Position numbers and translations under genes: made by a program. Shown here piece by piece: positions 1-5,419 of a DNA stretch of 5,987 nt (positions within the stretch are counted from its first letter, which is position 1; each line of letters starts with the position of its first letter). Under the pieces are notes generated by a model that saw only the letters and a program-made list of their open reading frames with translations, was not told where the DNA came from and ran no database searches. The stretch comes from Clostridia bacterium (GTDB lineage: Bacteria > Bacillota > Clostridia > UMGS1810). The stretch is from contig JAFYUA010000275.1 of assembly GCA_017549745.1 (NCBI GenBank), forward strand, positions 1 through 5,987, in the 5' to 3' direction.

Positions 1-1297
1 CGTGCACCACCTCATCATGAGAGAGTGGGAGAATGAAATTTTCCGAAAATGCATAGGTGAGAGAAAATGTGAGGTCGTTGTGACGCCCTTTTCTAAAGAG
101 TGGGTCGGTGGACATGTAGCCGAGCATATCATTCATCCAGCCCATGTTCCACTTGAAGTTAAAGCCGAGTCCGCCGTCAAAGGGTGGCTTTGTCACCATT
201 GGGAATGCAGTGGATTCCTCGGCAATCATCATCACCGAGCCGTCATTTTCAAAGGCTCGCGTGTTGAGCTTTTTGAGAAAATCGATGGCTTCGAGGTTGT
301 AGTTGCCGCCAAACACATTGGCGCGCCACTGACCGTCTTTTTTGCCATAGTCAAGATAGAGCATCGATGCCACCGCATCAACTCTGAAGCCGTCTATGTG
401 ATACACTCTCTGCCAGAAGCTCACATTTGAAATGAGAAACGACACAACCTCGGGTCTGCCATAGTCAAAAATGCGGGTGTTCCAGTCGGGGTGTTCGTTT
501 TTGAGAGGGTCGGAATATTCATAGCAAAATCCGCCGTCGAAGCTTGCAAGCCCATGTGCATCTTTGGGGAAATGCGCGCCCACCCAGTCGAGAATAACGG
601 CTATGCCCTCACTGTGGCACACATCCACAAAACGGGCAAAATCCTCGGGAGTGCCATAGCGCGAGGTGGGTGCATAGTAGCCTGTGACCTGATAGCCCCA
701 CGAAAGGTCATAGGGGTATTCAGTAATGGGCATCAGCTCAATGTGGGTGTAGCCCATGTCTTTGACATATTTCACAAGCTCTTTAGCACTTTGGGCATAT
801 GTGAAAAAATTGCCGTCTGTGTGTCGCATCCACGAGCCCAGATGCATTTCATATATATTGATGGGCTTTTCTGTGTGGTTGATGCCCTGTTTGCGCTTCA
901 TGTATTCGGAGTCGGTCCACTTGAAGATGTCCACATCATATACCTTGCCCGCGGTTTCGGGTCGGGTGCAGGTGTGGAAGCTATAAGGGTCAGTTTTATA
1001 CAAAAATTCACCGTTTGCGGCTTCTATATAATATTGATAGTTGTCATATACCTTTGCGTTTTCCACAAAGCCTTCCCACACGCCGCCTTTGAGGTGGCGC
1101 ATCTTTGGGGCGCTTTTGTCCCAGGAGTTAAAATCACCAACCACGCTCACGCTCTTTGCATGGGGTGCCCACACTCTGAAGATGTAGCCGCCTGAGTCCT
1201 TGTGGCAACCAAGCAGCTCATAGGCTCTCGTGGAGCTGCCATCGAGGAATGAATCTATCATACTGTATAAATCAGTGCTGCTTGCACGCTTTTTCAT
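1..1297 (-). CDS. glgB: 1,4-alpha-glucan branching enzyme GlgB, N-terminal 432 codons (partial, runs off left edge)
   Basis: Cytoplasmic glycogen branching enzyme (GH13): it cuts alpha-1,4-glucan chains and re-attaches them by alpha-1,6 links. The minus frame is open from an ATG at 1297 to the window edge. An N-terminal carbohydrate-binding module (CBM48; residues about 30-115, with FRVWAPHAKSVSVVGDFNSW) precedes the catalytic barrel (from about 145, INIYEMHLGSW). Active-site blocks are all present: DWVGAHFP (D237, H242), GFRVDAVASM (nucleophile D307), AEEST (acid/base E360) and LSHDEVVH (H427, D428). The spacings D307-E360 (53) and D307-D428 (121) equal those I recall between D405, E458 and D526 of E. 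coli GlgB. One oddity is Gly239-Ala240 in DWVGAHFP, where Pro is usual at the first position. The start is supported by AAAGGCGG six bases upstream. The N-terminus is short, lacking the extra N1 domain of E. coli GlgB. The last third of the protein lies outside the window. Identification is very secure. Confidence 0.97.
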   Translation of the reverse strand, partial: MKKRASSTDLYSMIDSFLDGSSTRAYELLGCHKDSGGYIFRVWAPHAKSVSVVGDFNSWDKSAPKMRHLKGGVWEGFVENAKVYDNYQYYIEAANGEFLYKTDPYSFHTCTRPETAGKVYDVDIFKWTDSEYMKRKQGINHTEKPINIYEMHLGSWMRHTDGNFFTYAQSAKELVKYVKDMGYTHIELMPITEYPYDLSWGYQVTGYYAPTSRYGTPEDFARFVDVCHSEGIAVILDWVGAHFPKDAHGLASFDGGFCYEYSDPLKNEHPDWNTRIFDYGRPEVVSFLISNVSFWQRVYHIDGFRVDAVASMLYLDYGKKDGQWRANVFGGNYNLEAIDFLKKLNTRAFENDGSVMMIAEESTAFPMVTKPPFDGGLGFNFKWNMGWMNDMLGYMSTDPLFRKGRHNDLTFSLTYAFSENFILPLSHDEVVH

Positions 1298-1303
1298 GAG
1301 GTT

Positions 1304-1311
1304 CCGCCTTT
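1304..1311 (-). promoter_or_regulatory. Ribosome binding site of glgB
   Basis: On the minus strand AAAGGCGG lies six bases before the ATG at 1297. It differs from the ideal AAGGAGG core by a single base and supports this start. Confidence 0.75.
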
Positions 1312-1349
1312 CGTTAGCTGTTGTTAATTTTGTATAATTAGGTTAATTA

Positions 1350-1358
1350 ATTATACCA
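1350..1358 (-). promoter_or_regulatory. Extended -10 promoter for glgB (candidate)
   Basis: The minus strand reads TGGTATAAT here: a perfect TATAAT preceded by TG and one base, which is the extended -10 form. No good -35 hexamer lies 16-18 bases upstream, as is common for extended -10 promoters. The 5' leader would be about 45 bases. The -10 is also one arm of an AT-only inverted repeat (1333-1340 TATAATTA with 1348-1355 TAATTATA), which could be an operator or simply reflect base composition. Confidence 0.55.
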
Positions 1359-1560
1359 CATTTAGGACAGAATTACCATATTTATTACCAACAAAATATT
1401 TGGAAAAAATTATTAAAAACCAACAATCGCATCGATATTTCAAATAATACTATTATATTCCCACAGTGAGATTTTATGTCTGTTTTTTTATATATTTGCA
1501 AGCATAACAAAGCCAAAGCGAAACAAAATAAATATTGAAAAAAAGAAAGGCAGCAATAAA

Positions 1561-2775
1561 ATGAAAAAATATAAATTAAAAATCGCCGCAGCTTTGGTGA
1601 CTTCTATCTTATTATTTGCGCTCACCTCTGCACTTATACTGCCCTTTGCCATACCCGACAGTGCACTCGTGTCACCAACAGAGACCGAAAGCTCGTGGCT
1701 GCCCGAGGGTTGCCGCTGGCTATGCCGCGTTGAGGAAGAGCCAAGCGGAGAGGTTTGGCAAAACAATGCCGATGCAATAGATGCCCAAAAGGTCGAAAGC
1801 TACAGTGCCACGGTGTATCTTTGCGGAGTCATACCGCTAAAAACCGTGGATGTGGCAGTGACAGACTCGCTCTGGGTGGTGCCAGGAGGTCAGGCAATAG
1901 GCATAAGCCTCAGACCCGACGGAATCCTCGTGGCAGCTATTGCCGATGTTGACACAGCAGACGGCACAAAATCTCCTGCAAAAGAAGCTGGGCTAAAAGC
2001 AGGTGACATCATTCAGACCATCAATGGCACAAGCGTGAGCAAGGTGTCGCAGGTCACGGATTTTGTGCAAAATGCAAAAGAGGCGCTGAGGCTTGGGGGC
2101 GAGCGCAACCAAAAAGCAATGGAATGGACAGTTACCCCCGCTTATGACAAAAACGGCAAAGCAAAAATAGGTCTGTGGATAAGAGACACAGTGTCGGGCA
2201 TAGGCACTTTGTCGTTTTTCACCGACTCGCTCTTCGGCGCTCTCGGCCACCCGATATCAGACATCGACACAGGGCAGTTTGTAGACGCGGCAGGAGGCAA
2301 TATATATTCTGCATCAATTGTGAATGTCGATAAAGGACAAAAAGGTGTACCGGGTTCGCTTTGCGGCATTTTCACCTCCAAAAAAATGGGCGAAATAACC
2401 AAAAATACCGATTGCGGAGTGTTTGGGAAAGCATCGGGGCTAACAGGCAAAAAAGTGCCCATCGGCAGAAAAGAAGATATAAAATGCACCAAAGCAGAGC
2501 TTTGGTGCGACATAGGAAACGGCGTGGAGCGCTTTGATATTGAGATTGTGAGAGTGATGCCGTCGGCAGATTCGTCAAAGGGCATGGTCATTCACATTAC
2601 CGACGCTGCCCTCATAGAGCAGACAGGCGGAATTGTGCAGGGAATGAGTGGCTCACCGATTCTGCAAAACGGCAAGCTCGTTGGAGCTGTGACTCATGTG
2701 TTCGTAAACGACCCAACCCGAGGATATGGGATTTTTATAGAAAATATGCTCTCAAAAGCAGAAAAAATTAAATAA
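1561..2775 (+). CDS. spoIVB: SpoIVB peptidase, stage IV sporulation protein B (PDZ, serine peptidase family S55)
   Basis: SpoIVB is the forespore-made serine peptidase that crosses into the space between the forespore membranes and cleaves SpoIVFA. This frees the SpoIVFB protease to mature pro-sigma-K in the mother cell. The protein is 404 residues, close to the family's usual size. Order seen: a basic start and one membrane segment or uncleaved signal (about 8-30), a linker, a PDZ domain (about 107-200, with SPAKEAGLKAGDIIQTING at 138-156), then the S55 peptidase domain. Family catalytic blocks are intact: FGALGHPI (H230), ITDAAL (D348) and GMSGSPI (S363), followed by the hallmark GAVTHVFVNDP. 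Spacing 348 to 363 matches my recollection of D363 and S378 in B. subtilis. A weak site, AAAGG, lies ten bases before the ATG. The usual neighbours recN and spo0A are absent here: glgB is divergent upstream and a terminator plus transposon follow. It should be active; it may be a relocated or second copy. Confidence 0.96.
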   Translation: MKKYKLKIAAALVTSILLFALTSALILPFAIPDSALVSPTETESSWLPEGCRWLCRVEEEPSGEVWQNNADAIDAQKVESYSATVYLCGVIPLKTVDVAVTDSLWVVPGGQAIGISLRPDGILVAAIADVDTADGTKSPAKEAGLKAGDIIQTINGTSVSKVSQVTDFVQNAKEALRLGGERNQKAMEWTVTPAYDKNGKAKIGLWIRDTVSGIGTLSFFTDSLFGALGHPISDIDTGQFVDAAGGNIYSASIVNVDKGQKGVPGSLCGIFTSKKMGEITKNTDCGVFGKASGLTGKKVPIGRKEDIKCTKAELWCDIGNGVERFDIEIVRVMPSADSSKGMVIHITDAALIEQTGGIVQGMSGSPILQNGKLVGAVTHVFVNDPTRGYGIFIENMLSKAEKIK

Positions 2776-2779
2776 ATTA

Positions 2780-2811
2780 AATGCTCGTCTGTTTCATTAT
2801 AGGCGAGCATT
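2780..2811 (+). terminator. Hairpin terminator after spoIVB
   Basis: AATGCTCGTCT (2780-2790) pairs with AGGCGAGCATT (2801-2811): an 11-base-pair stem with one G-T pair and a 10-base loop. It starts four bases after the spoIVB stop. Directly downstream there is only TGTTGTAT rather than a clean T-run. A six-T run that would complete it appears at 3522-3527, on the other side of the transposon (see findings). Confidence 0.8.
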
Positions 2812-2824
2812 GTTGTATACAGAA

Positions 2825-2847
2825 AACCACGCGATAGTCGCGTGGTT
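2825..2847 (+). repeat. Left-end hairpin of the IS200-type element
   Basis: AACCACGCGA, loop TAG, TCGCGTGGTT: a perfect 10-base-pair stem with a 3-base loop. Its upper part resembles the right-end hairpin (ACCAC.CG in both). In this family TnpA binds such hairpins on single-stranded DNA to choose the cleavage point nearby. Confidence 0.85.
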
Positions 2848-2871
2848 CAATAAAGGTTAACCGATGAACAA

Positions 2872-2937
2872 AAATCCTCCATTTGTGTTAAAATAAAAAT
2901 GACCTGCCAGTCAAAGAAATAACACAATGGAGGATTT
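2872..2937 (+). promoter_or_regulatory. Internal inverted repeat masking the tnpA ribosome binding site
   Basis: The left arm (2872-2890) and right arm (2920-2937) are complementary over 18 pairs, with a single extra T in the left arm and a loop of about 29 bases. The right arm contains the tnpA Shine-Dalgarno GGAGG (2929-2933), eight bases before the ATG, and the left arm carries the complementary CCTCC. In known IS200 elements an equivalent hairpin blocks translation of transposase, including from readthrough transcripts. The same role is inferred here, which would also keep tnpA silent if spoIVB transcription reads through. Confidence 0.8.
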
Positions 2938-2941
2938 AAAA

Positions 2942-3399
2942 ATGAAAAATATTGATACGAATAGTTTAGCACATACGAAATGGAATTGCAAGTATCACAT
3001 TGTATTTGCGCCTAAGTATAAAAAGTTTTCTTTGAAGAAAAAAGGTTAGAAATAAGGGAAATACTTCGAAAATTATGTCAATGGAAAGGCGTAGAAATAA
3101 TAGAGGGAGAAGTGTGCCCAGACCACATACATATGTTGGTTAGTATCCCGCCCAAAATGAGCATTTCGGGATTTATGGGATATTTGAAAGGAAAAAGTGC
3201 ATTGTTAATATTCCAAAAGTGGGGGAACATGAAATTCGCTTACCGAAATCGCGAGTTTTGGTGTAAGGGATATTATGTTGATACCGTGGGTAAAAATACA
3301 AAAGCAATAAAAGAATATATATCCGATCAATTGAAAAAAGATAAAGAGAGTGACCAGCTAAGCTTTTTTGACCCACGGGACCCATTTATGGGTAAATAA
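2942..3399 (+). pseudogene. tnpA: IS200-type transposase TnpA (Y1 HUH), interrupted by a -1 frameshift
   Basis: TnpA is the small HUH tyrosine transposase that cuts and joins single-stranded DNA at the element's ends. The first frame starts at ATG 2942 (MKNIDTNSLAHTKWNCKYHIVFAPKYKK) and stops at TAG 3047-3049 after 35 codons. Homology resumes in the -1 frame (VFFEEKRLEIREILRKLCQW) from GTT at 3025 to the TAA at 3397-3399. In that second frame the metal-binding HUH motif (CPDHIHMLVSIPP), the FWCKGYYVDTVG block and the catalytic EYISDQL (Tyr with Gln four on) are all intact, as is the C-terminal DPFMGK. The break lies in the AAAAAG run at 3020-3025. Compared with IS200 proteins (KYRRxVFF) about one residue is also missing, which suggests a 4-base or equivalent deletion. 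The stop-free overlap is only a few bases, so a programmed shift is possible but unproven. I treat it as a recently damaged gene. Confidence 0.85.
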
Positions 3400-3484
3400 G
3401 TAGCAGTTGCATGGCTGGCAGGCCAACAAAAGGCGCACTTGTGCGCAGCCAGTAAAGGGTAGGGCTATGCCCGAAAATGAAATA
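3400..3484 (+). other. Structured non-coding 3' part of the IS element
   Basis: No gene is seen between the tnpA stop and the right-end hairpin, but the DNA is rich in short stems. GCGCAC-TT-GTGCGC lies at 3433-3446, enclosed by CTGGC (3415-3419) pairing with GCCAG (3448-3452). GGGC-TAT-GCCC lies at 3462-3472 and shares its TAT loop and GCTATGC core with the right-end hairpin. It could be a structured transcript end or extra TnpA contact sites; neither is shown. Confidence 0.5.
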
Positions 3485-3503
3485 CCACCCGCTATGCGGG
3501 TGG
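3485..3503 (+). repeat. Right-end hairpin of the IS200-type element
   Basis: CCACCCGC, loop TAT, GCGGGTGG: a perfect 8-base-pair GC-rich stem about 85 bases after tnpA, as expected for the right-end TnpA binding hairpin. Both sides are followed by T-rich DNA (ATATTTATTTAT on plus, TATTTCATTTTC on minus). It could therefore also serve as a transcription terminator for tnpA and for the convergent sugar isomerase operon. Confidence 0.8.
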
Positions 3504-3533
3504 ATATTTATTTATAGCAAGTTTTTTCAATTA

Positions 3534-4391
3534 TTATAAATTATATGTAATCTCGCTTGCTATATTAAAAAGCGATTTGCACATATCTTCAAAAATTTCA
3601 TCAGGAAGCACACCGGGAGGAATGGTTTCAAGAGAAAAGCAACCGTCAAAATTGATTTCTTTTAAAGCTTTTGAAAAATCACTCCAGTCTATTATTCCAA
3701 AATAAGGCATCAAATGAAGATCCTGTCCGAATTTGTTATCGTGAACATGAAGCGCTTTGATATCTTTTCCTATGCGGCGCACTTCGTCACCAACATTTAA
3801 ATCTTTAAACACTGAAACATGACCGGTGTCTAAACACATTTTAAAGTTATCGTCATTTATTTCAGAAATTATGTCATGAATGACATCTGGTTTTGAAAGG
3901 GAATAGTTATGCATTGGCATATTTTCCAAGCATATTGTAACATCATAATTTTTTGCTGTATCAAGAAGTTCTTTCATACACTCAATATTTATTTTTCGTG
4001 TTTCTACTGCTTTATCTGTATCAGCATCTTCAATACCAAATGGCATTAATGGGTGTATCACCCAATTTTTGCAGCCAAGAACAGAAGTTGCTCTGATGGA
4101 AGTTTTCATTTTGTCCATTTTTTCTTTTAATAGTTCTTTTGTGTAATCTCTTGGCGGCCATTCCCACGGACCATGAACCTGATTGATGGTTATGCCTGCA
4201 TCTGATGCCAGCTTTTTTTCGGCAAGCAATATAGTGTCTGATTCGTCAGAAGAATAAAATATGCTGTTTGTGTCCATCATACTGAAATCAGAGCATGAAT
4301 ATCCATGTTCTTTAAGTTTTTTGTATGTATCCTTTCCCCATCTTCCGTATCCTTTTTTGTCAAGAGTGTTTGTCCGTATTCCTATTTTCAT
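3534..4391 (-). CDS. Sugar phosphate isomerase/epimerase-like TIM-barrel protein (xylose isomerase-like fold)
   Basis: This is a cytoplasmic metal-dependent TIM barrel of the xylose isomerase-like/AP endonuclease 2 superfamily, which includes tagatose and psicose epimerases, inosose dehydratase and hydroxypyruvate isomerase. The 285 residues fit the family's usual 260-300. Seen in order: MKIGIRT (strand 1), QVHGPW (H73), WVIHPL (H113), CLENMP (E156), CLDTGHV (D188, H191), ALHVHDN (H215, H217), DLHLMPYFG (H226) and FSLET (E255). E156, D188, one of H215/H217 and E255 are the likely metal ligands. Substrate cannot be inferred. I chose ATG 4391 over the in-frame GTG at 4400 because AGGTGAT, a good Shine-Dalgarno, overlaps that GTG and is correctly spaced for the ATG. 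It starts 14 bases after the stop of the upstream AraC-type regulator, so the two are probably cotranscribed, with the regulator controlling this enzyme. The 3' end lies about 30 bases from the right-end hairpin of the transposon. Confidence 0.87.
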   Translation of the reverse strand: MKIGIRTNTLDKKGYGRWGKDTYKKLKEHGYSCSDFSMMDTNSIFYSSDESDTILLAEKKLASDAGITINQVHGPWEWPPRDYTKELLKEKMDKMKTSIRATSVLGCKNWVIHPLMPFGIEDADTDKAVETRKINIECMKELLDTAKNYDVTICLENMPMHNYSLSKPDVIHDIISEINDDNFKMCLDTGHVSVFKDLNVGDEVRRIGKDIKALHVHDNKFGQDLHLMPYFGIIDWSDFSKALKEINFDGCFSLETIPPGVLPDEIFEDMCKSLFNIASEITYNL

Positions 4392-4405
4392 TTTAATCAC
4401 CTGTA

Positions 4406-5251
4406 TTAATTATTTTTTGTAAAGTTTGAAGGTGATACCTTCATAATGCGTTTAAAATATTTTGAAAAATGATAAATATCATAAAAGCCGCATTTTTTTG
4501 CGATTTCACCAATGGAAAAAGCACTTGTTTCAAGCATTTCTACAGCATTCATAATTTTTGTTTGAAGAATATATTGTTTTAGTGGCAGACCTGTTGAATT
4601 TTTTACGAGACTGCTGAGATAATTTGGATGAAATCCAAATTTCTCCGCAATTGAAGTGTTAGTCAACATTGTTGAGAAGTTGTTGTGAATATATGTGATA
4701 ACTTCTTCAATTATATCATCTTCTTGCATTGCTGAGACCATACTGTGGCGTAGAGCTTCAACTAATATTTCACACATTAAAGCACTTGATGTAACTTCGT
4801 AGTCAATTAGCTTTTTTGTGTTTTCGTTAAGTAGATGTTCGACAAACGGTTCTACGATTTTAAGTGTCGGAACATAGAGTACATTGTTAAGAGCATCCCT
4901 ATCTTCAATTTGTACATTTTCAATGATTTTTTGGGGGTCAAAATCATTTTCTCTGGCAAGTGGTATTGGTGTTTTATATTGGCTATGATTTTGCGTATAA
5001 TCAAAATTAAATGCGGCATATTTTATTTGATTCTCGGGTAATTTAAGGATATATTTTATCCCAGGGTTAATTATTATTGCACTGTCTTTTTTCATATAGT
5101 ACAAAACTCCATCTGCTTCAATATAGCCCGAGCCGTCTTTTACATAGAAAAAACGGGCATCATATGGAATTTTAACAAAAGTCTTTGAATCTTTTGTTAA
5201 TGTAAGCTGTCTGGCGAATCTGACGAACGGTCTTATTTCGGAAAATAACAT
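4406..5251 (-). CDS. AraC-family transcriptional regulator with N-terminal cupin sensor domain
   Basis: A DNA-binding regulator of 281 residues. The N-terminal half (about 1-100) is a cupin-like ligand-binding domain with the pattern RFFYVKDGSGYI (33-44), a PG turn (63-64) and FNFDY (81-85). A helical linker follows. The C-terminal AraC domain (about 180-281) has two helix-turn-helix units: TSIAEKFGFHPNYLSSLVKN (199-218) and IGEIAKKCGFYDIYHFSKYF (247-266), then the typical VSPSNF. The first helix-turn-helix lies after an IIEEVITYIHNNF lead-in, normal for the family. A TTG codon at 5263 could extend the frame by four residues. ATG 5251 is preferred because GGTGAT stands four bases before it. 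It heads a two-gene operon with the TIM-barrel gene, so a carbohydrate ligand and local control are likely but inferred. A strong sigma-A promoter lies upstream (5314-5342). Its sensor domain resembles that of the divergent neighbour at 5420. Confidence 0.93.
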   Translation of the reverse strand: MLFSEIRPFVRFARQLTLTKDSKTFVKIPYDARFFYVKDGSGYIEADGVLYYMKKDSAIIINPGIKYILKLPENQIKYAAFNFDYTQNHSQYKTPIPLARENDFDPQKIIENVQIEDRDALNNVLYVPTLKIVEPFVEHLLNENTKKLIDYEVTSSALMCEILVEALRHSMVSAMQEDDIIEEVITYIHNNFSTMLTNTSIAEKFGFHPNYLSSLVKNSTGLPLKQYILQTKIMNAVEMLETSAFSIGEIAKKCGFYDIYHFSKYFKRIMKVSPSNFTKNN

Positions 5252-5313
5252 ATATATCACCAAATCTTTAGTTTTTACAAAATAATATTAATTGTTCTGT
5301 TGTTTTTCCATTG

Positions 5314-5342
5314 ATTTTAACACTGTTTTTTGATATTGTCAA
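5314..5342 (-). promoter_or_regulatory. Sigma-A promoter of the AraC/TIM-barrel operon
   Basis: On the minus strand TTGACA (5342-5337) and TAAAAT (5319-5314) are separated by exactly 17 bases: a perfect -35 and a 5/6 match -10. The leader to the ATG at 5251 would be about 55 bases. The -35 lies inside a palindrome (5333-5345) that could be an operator. Confidence 0.75.
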
Positions 5343-5345
5343 TAT
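5333..5345. promoter_or_regulatory. Palindromic operator candidate over the -35 of the AraC operon
   Basis: ATATTG-T-CAATAT is a perfect 6-base inverted repeat around one central base. It covers the -35 of the minus-strand promoter and lies four bases from the proposed plus-strand -35. The same 14 bases (with the trailing G) recur at 5587-5600 inside the divergent gene. Binding is inferred only. AraC-family proteins usually bind direct, asymmetric sites, so a different regulator could also be responsible. Confidence 0.35.
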
Positions 5346-5349
5346 GTAT

Positions 5350-5379
5350 TTGATTTAATTTGGTAAGTATATGTATACA
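5350..5379 (+). promoter_or_regulatory. Possible promoter of the second AraC-type gene
   Basis: TTGATT (5350-5355) and TATACA (5374-5379) are 18 bases apart. Each is a 4-5/6 match to the sigma-A hexamers. The leader to ATG 5420 would be roughly 35 bases. The position is sensible but the region is AT-rich, so chance matches are easy. Confidence 0.4.
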
Positions 5380-5405
5380 AAATTGAATGTTATCAAAAAG
5401 TGAGA

Positions 5406-5414
5406 TGGGGGGTG
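5406..5414 (+). promoter_or_regulatory. Unusually G-rich ribosome binding site of the second AraC-type gene
   Basis: TGGGGGGTGG begins about 14 bases before ATG 5420. It contains a run of six Gs and can pair with the 16S rRNA tail mainly through G-C and G-U pairs. It stands out strongly in this AT-rich region and fixes the start of the gene. Confidence 0.55.
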
Positions 5415-5419
5415 GTGTT

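Larger units (their letters stand above)
1298..1560. other. AT-rich divergent intergenic region between glgB and spoIVB
   Basis: This 263-base stretch holds no gene on either strand. It contains the glgB leader and promoter on its left side. Any spoIVB promoter should lie in its right side. I looked there for a forespore (sigma-F/sigma-G) promoter, since spoIVB is known to be transcribed by these factors in Bacillus subtilis. I found only fragments (AATACTA at 1446-1452 and CATAACA at 1503-1509), neither with a correctly spaced -35, so no spoIVB promoter is called. Confidence 0.8.
2813..3521 (+). mobile_element. IS200-type (IS200/IS605 family) insertion sequence with a disrupted tnpA
   Basis: This is a single-strand transposon recognised from its transposase and from subterminal hairpins instead of terminal inverted repeats. 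In order: left-end hairpin (2825-2847), a long hairpin masking the tnpA ribosome binding site (2872-2937), tnpA (2942-3399, frameshifted), a structured 3' leader (3412-3472) and the right-end hairpin (3485-3503). Elements of this family have no inverted terminal repeats and make no target duplication, so exact tips cannot be read from the sequence. The boundaries given are my best estimate: they make the element about 709 bases, typical for IS200, and restore a T-tract to the spoIVB terminator on excision. There is no tnpB or guide-RNA-nuclease gene. The element is probably unable to move by itself unless the frameshift is suppressed. Confidence 0.85.

Noticed and set aside
2..1195. Long plus-strand open frames at 2-430 and 491-1195
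   Set aside because: They lie opposite glgB, whose minus-strand frame carries all GH13 motifs. The plus frames are His/Val-rich with no recognisable domain and arise from the codon bias of the real gene.
1446..1509. Sigma-F/sigma-G promoter for spoIVB (AATACTA at 1446, CATAACA at 1503)
   Set aside because: Neither has a -35 element at the right distance; the best match (GCATC at 1429) is only 12 bases upstream of the first. They are too weak to call in AT-rich DNA.
1488..2591. Minus-strand and alternative-frame open frames across spoIVB
   Set aside because: They are antisense or frame-shifted shadows of spoIVB with no domain, no good ribosome binding site and no conserved motif.
3173..3385. 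Minus-strand 70-codon frame inside tnpA
   Set aside because: It is antisense to the HUH transposase and shows no features of its own.
2942..3399. Group I intron plus TnpA (IStron-like) arrangement
   Set aside because: The whole element is only about 0.7 kb, with about 130 bases of leader and about 120 bases after tnpA, too short for an intron core.
2825..3503. CRISPR-like or guide-RNA array made of the hairpins
   Set aside because: The palindromes differ in sequence, are not evenly spaced and flank a transposase gene. They fit the end structures of an IS200 element, and no Cas or TnpB gene is present.
4835..5041. Plus-strand 68-codon hydrophobic frame opposite the AraC gene
   Set aside because: The hydrophobic look comes from reading AT-rich coding DNA backwards. 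There is no Shine-Dalgarno and the opposite strand is a clear AraC regulator.
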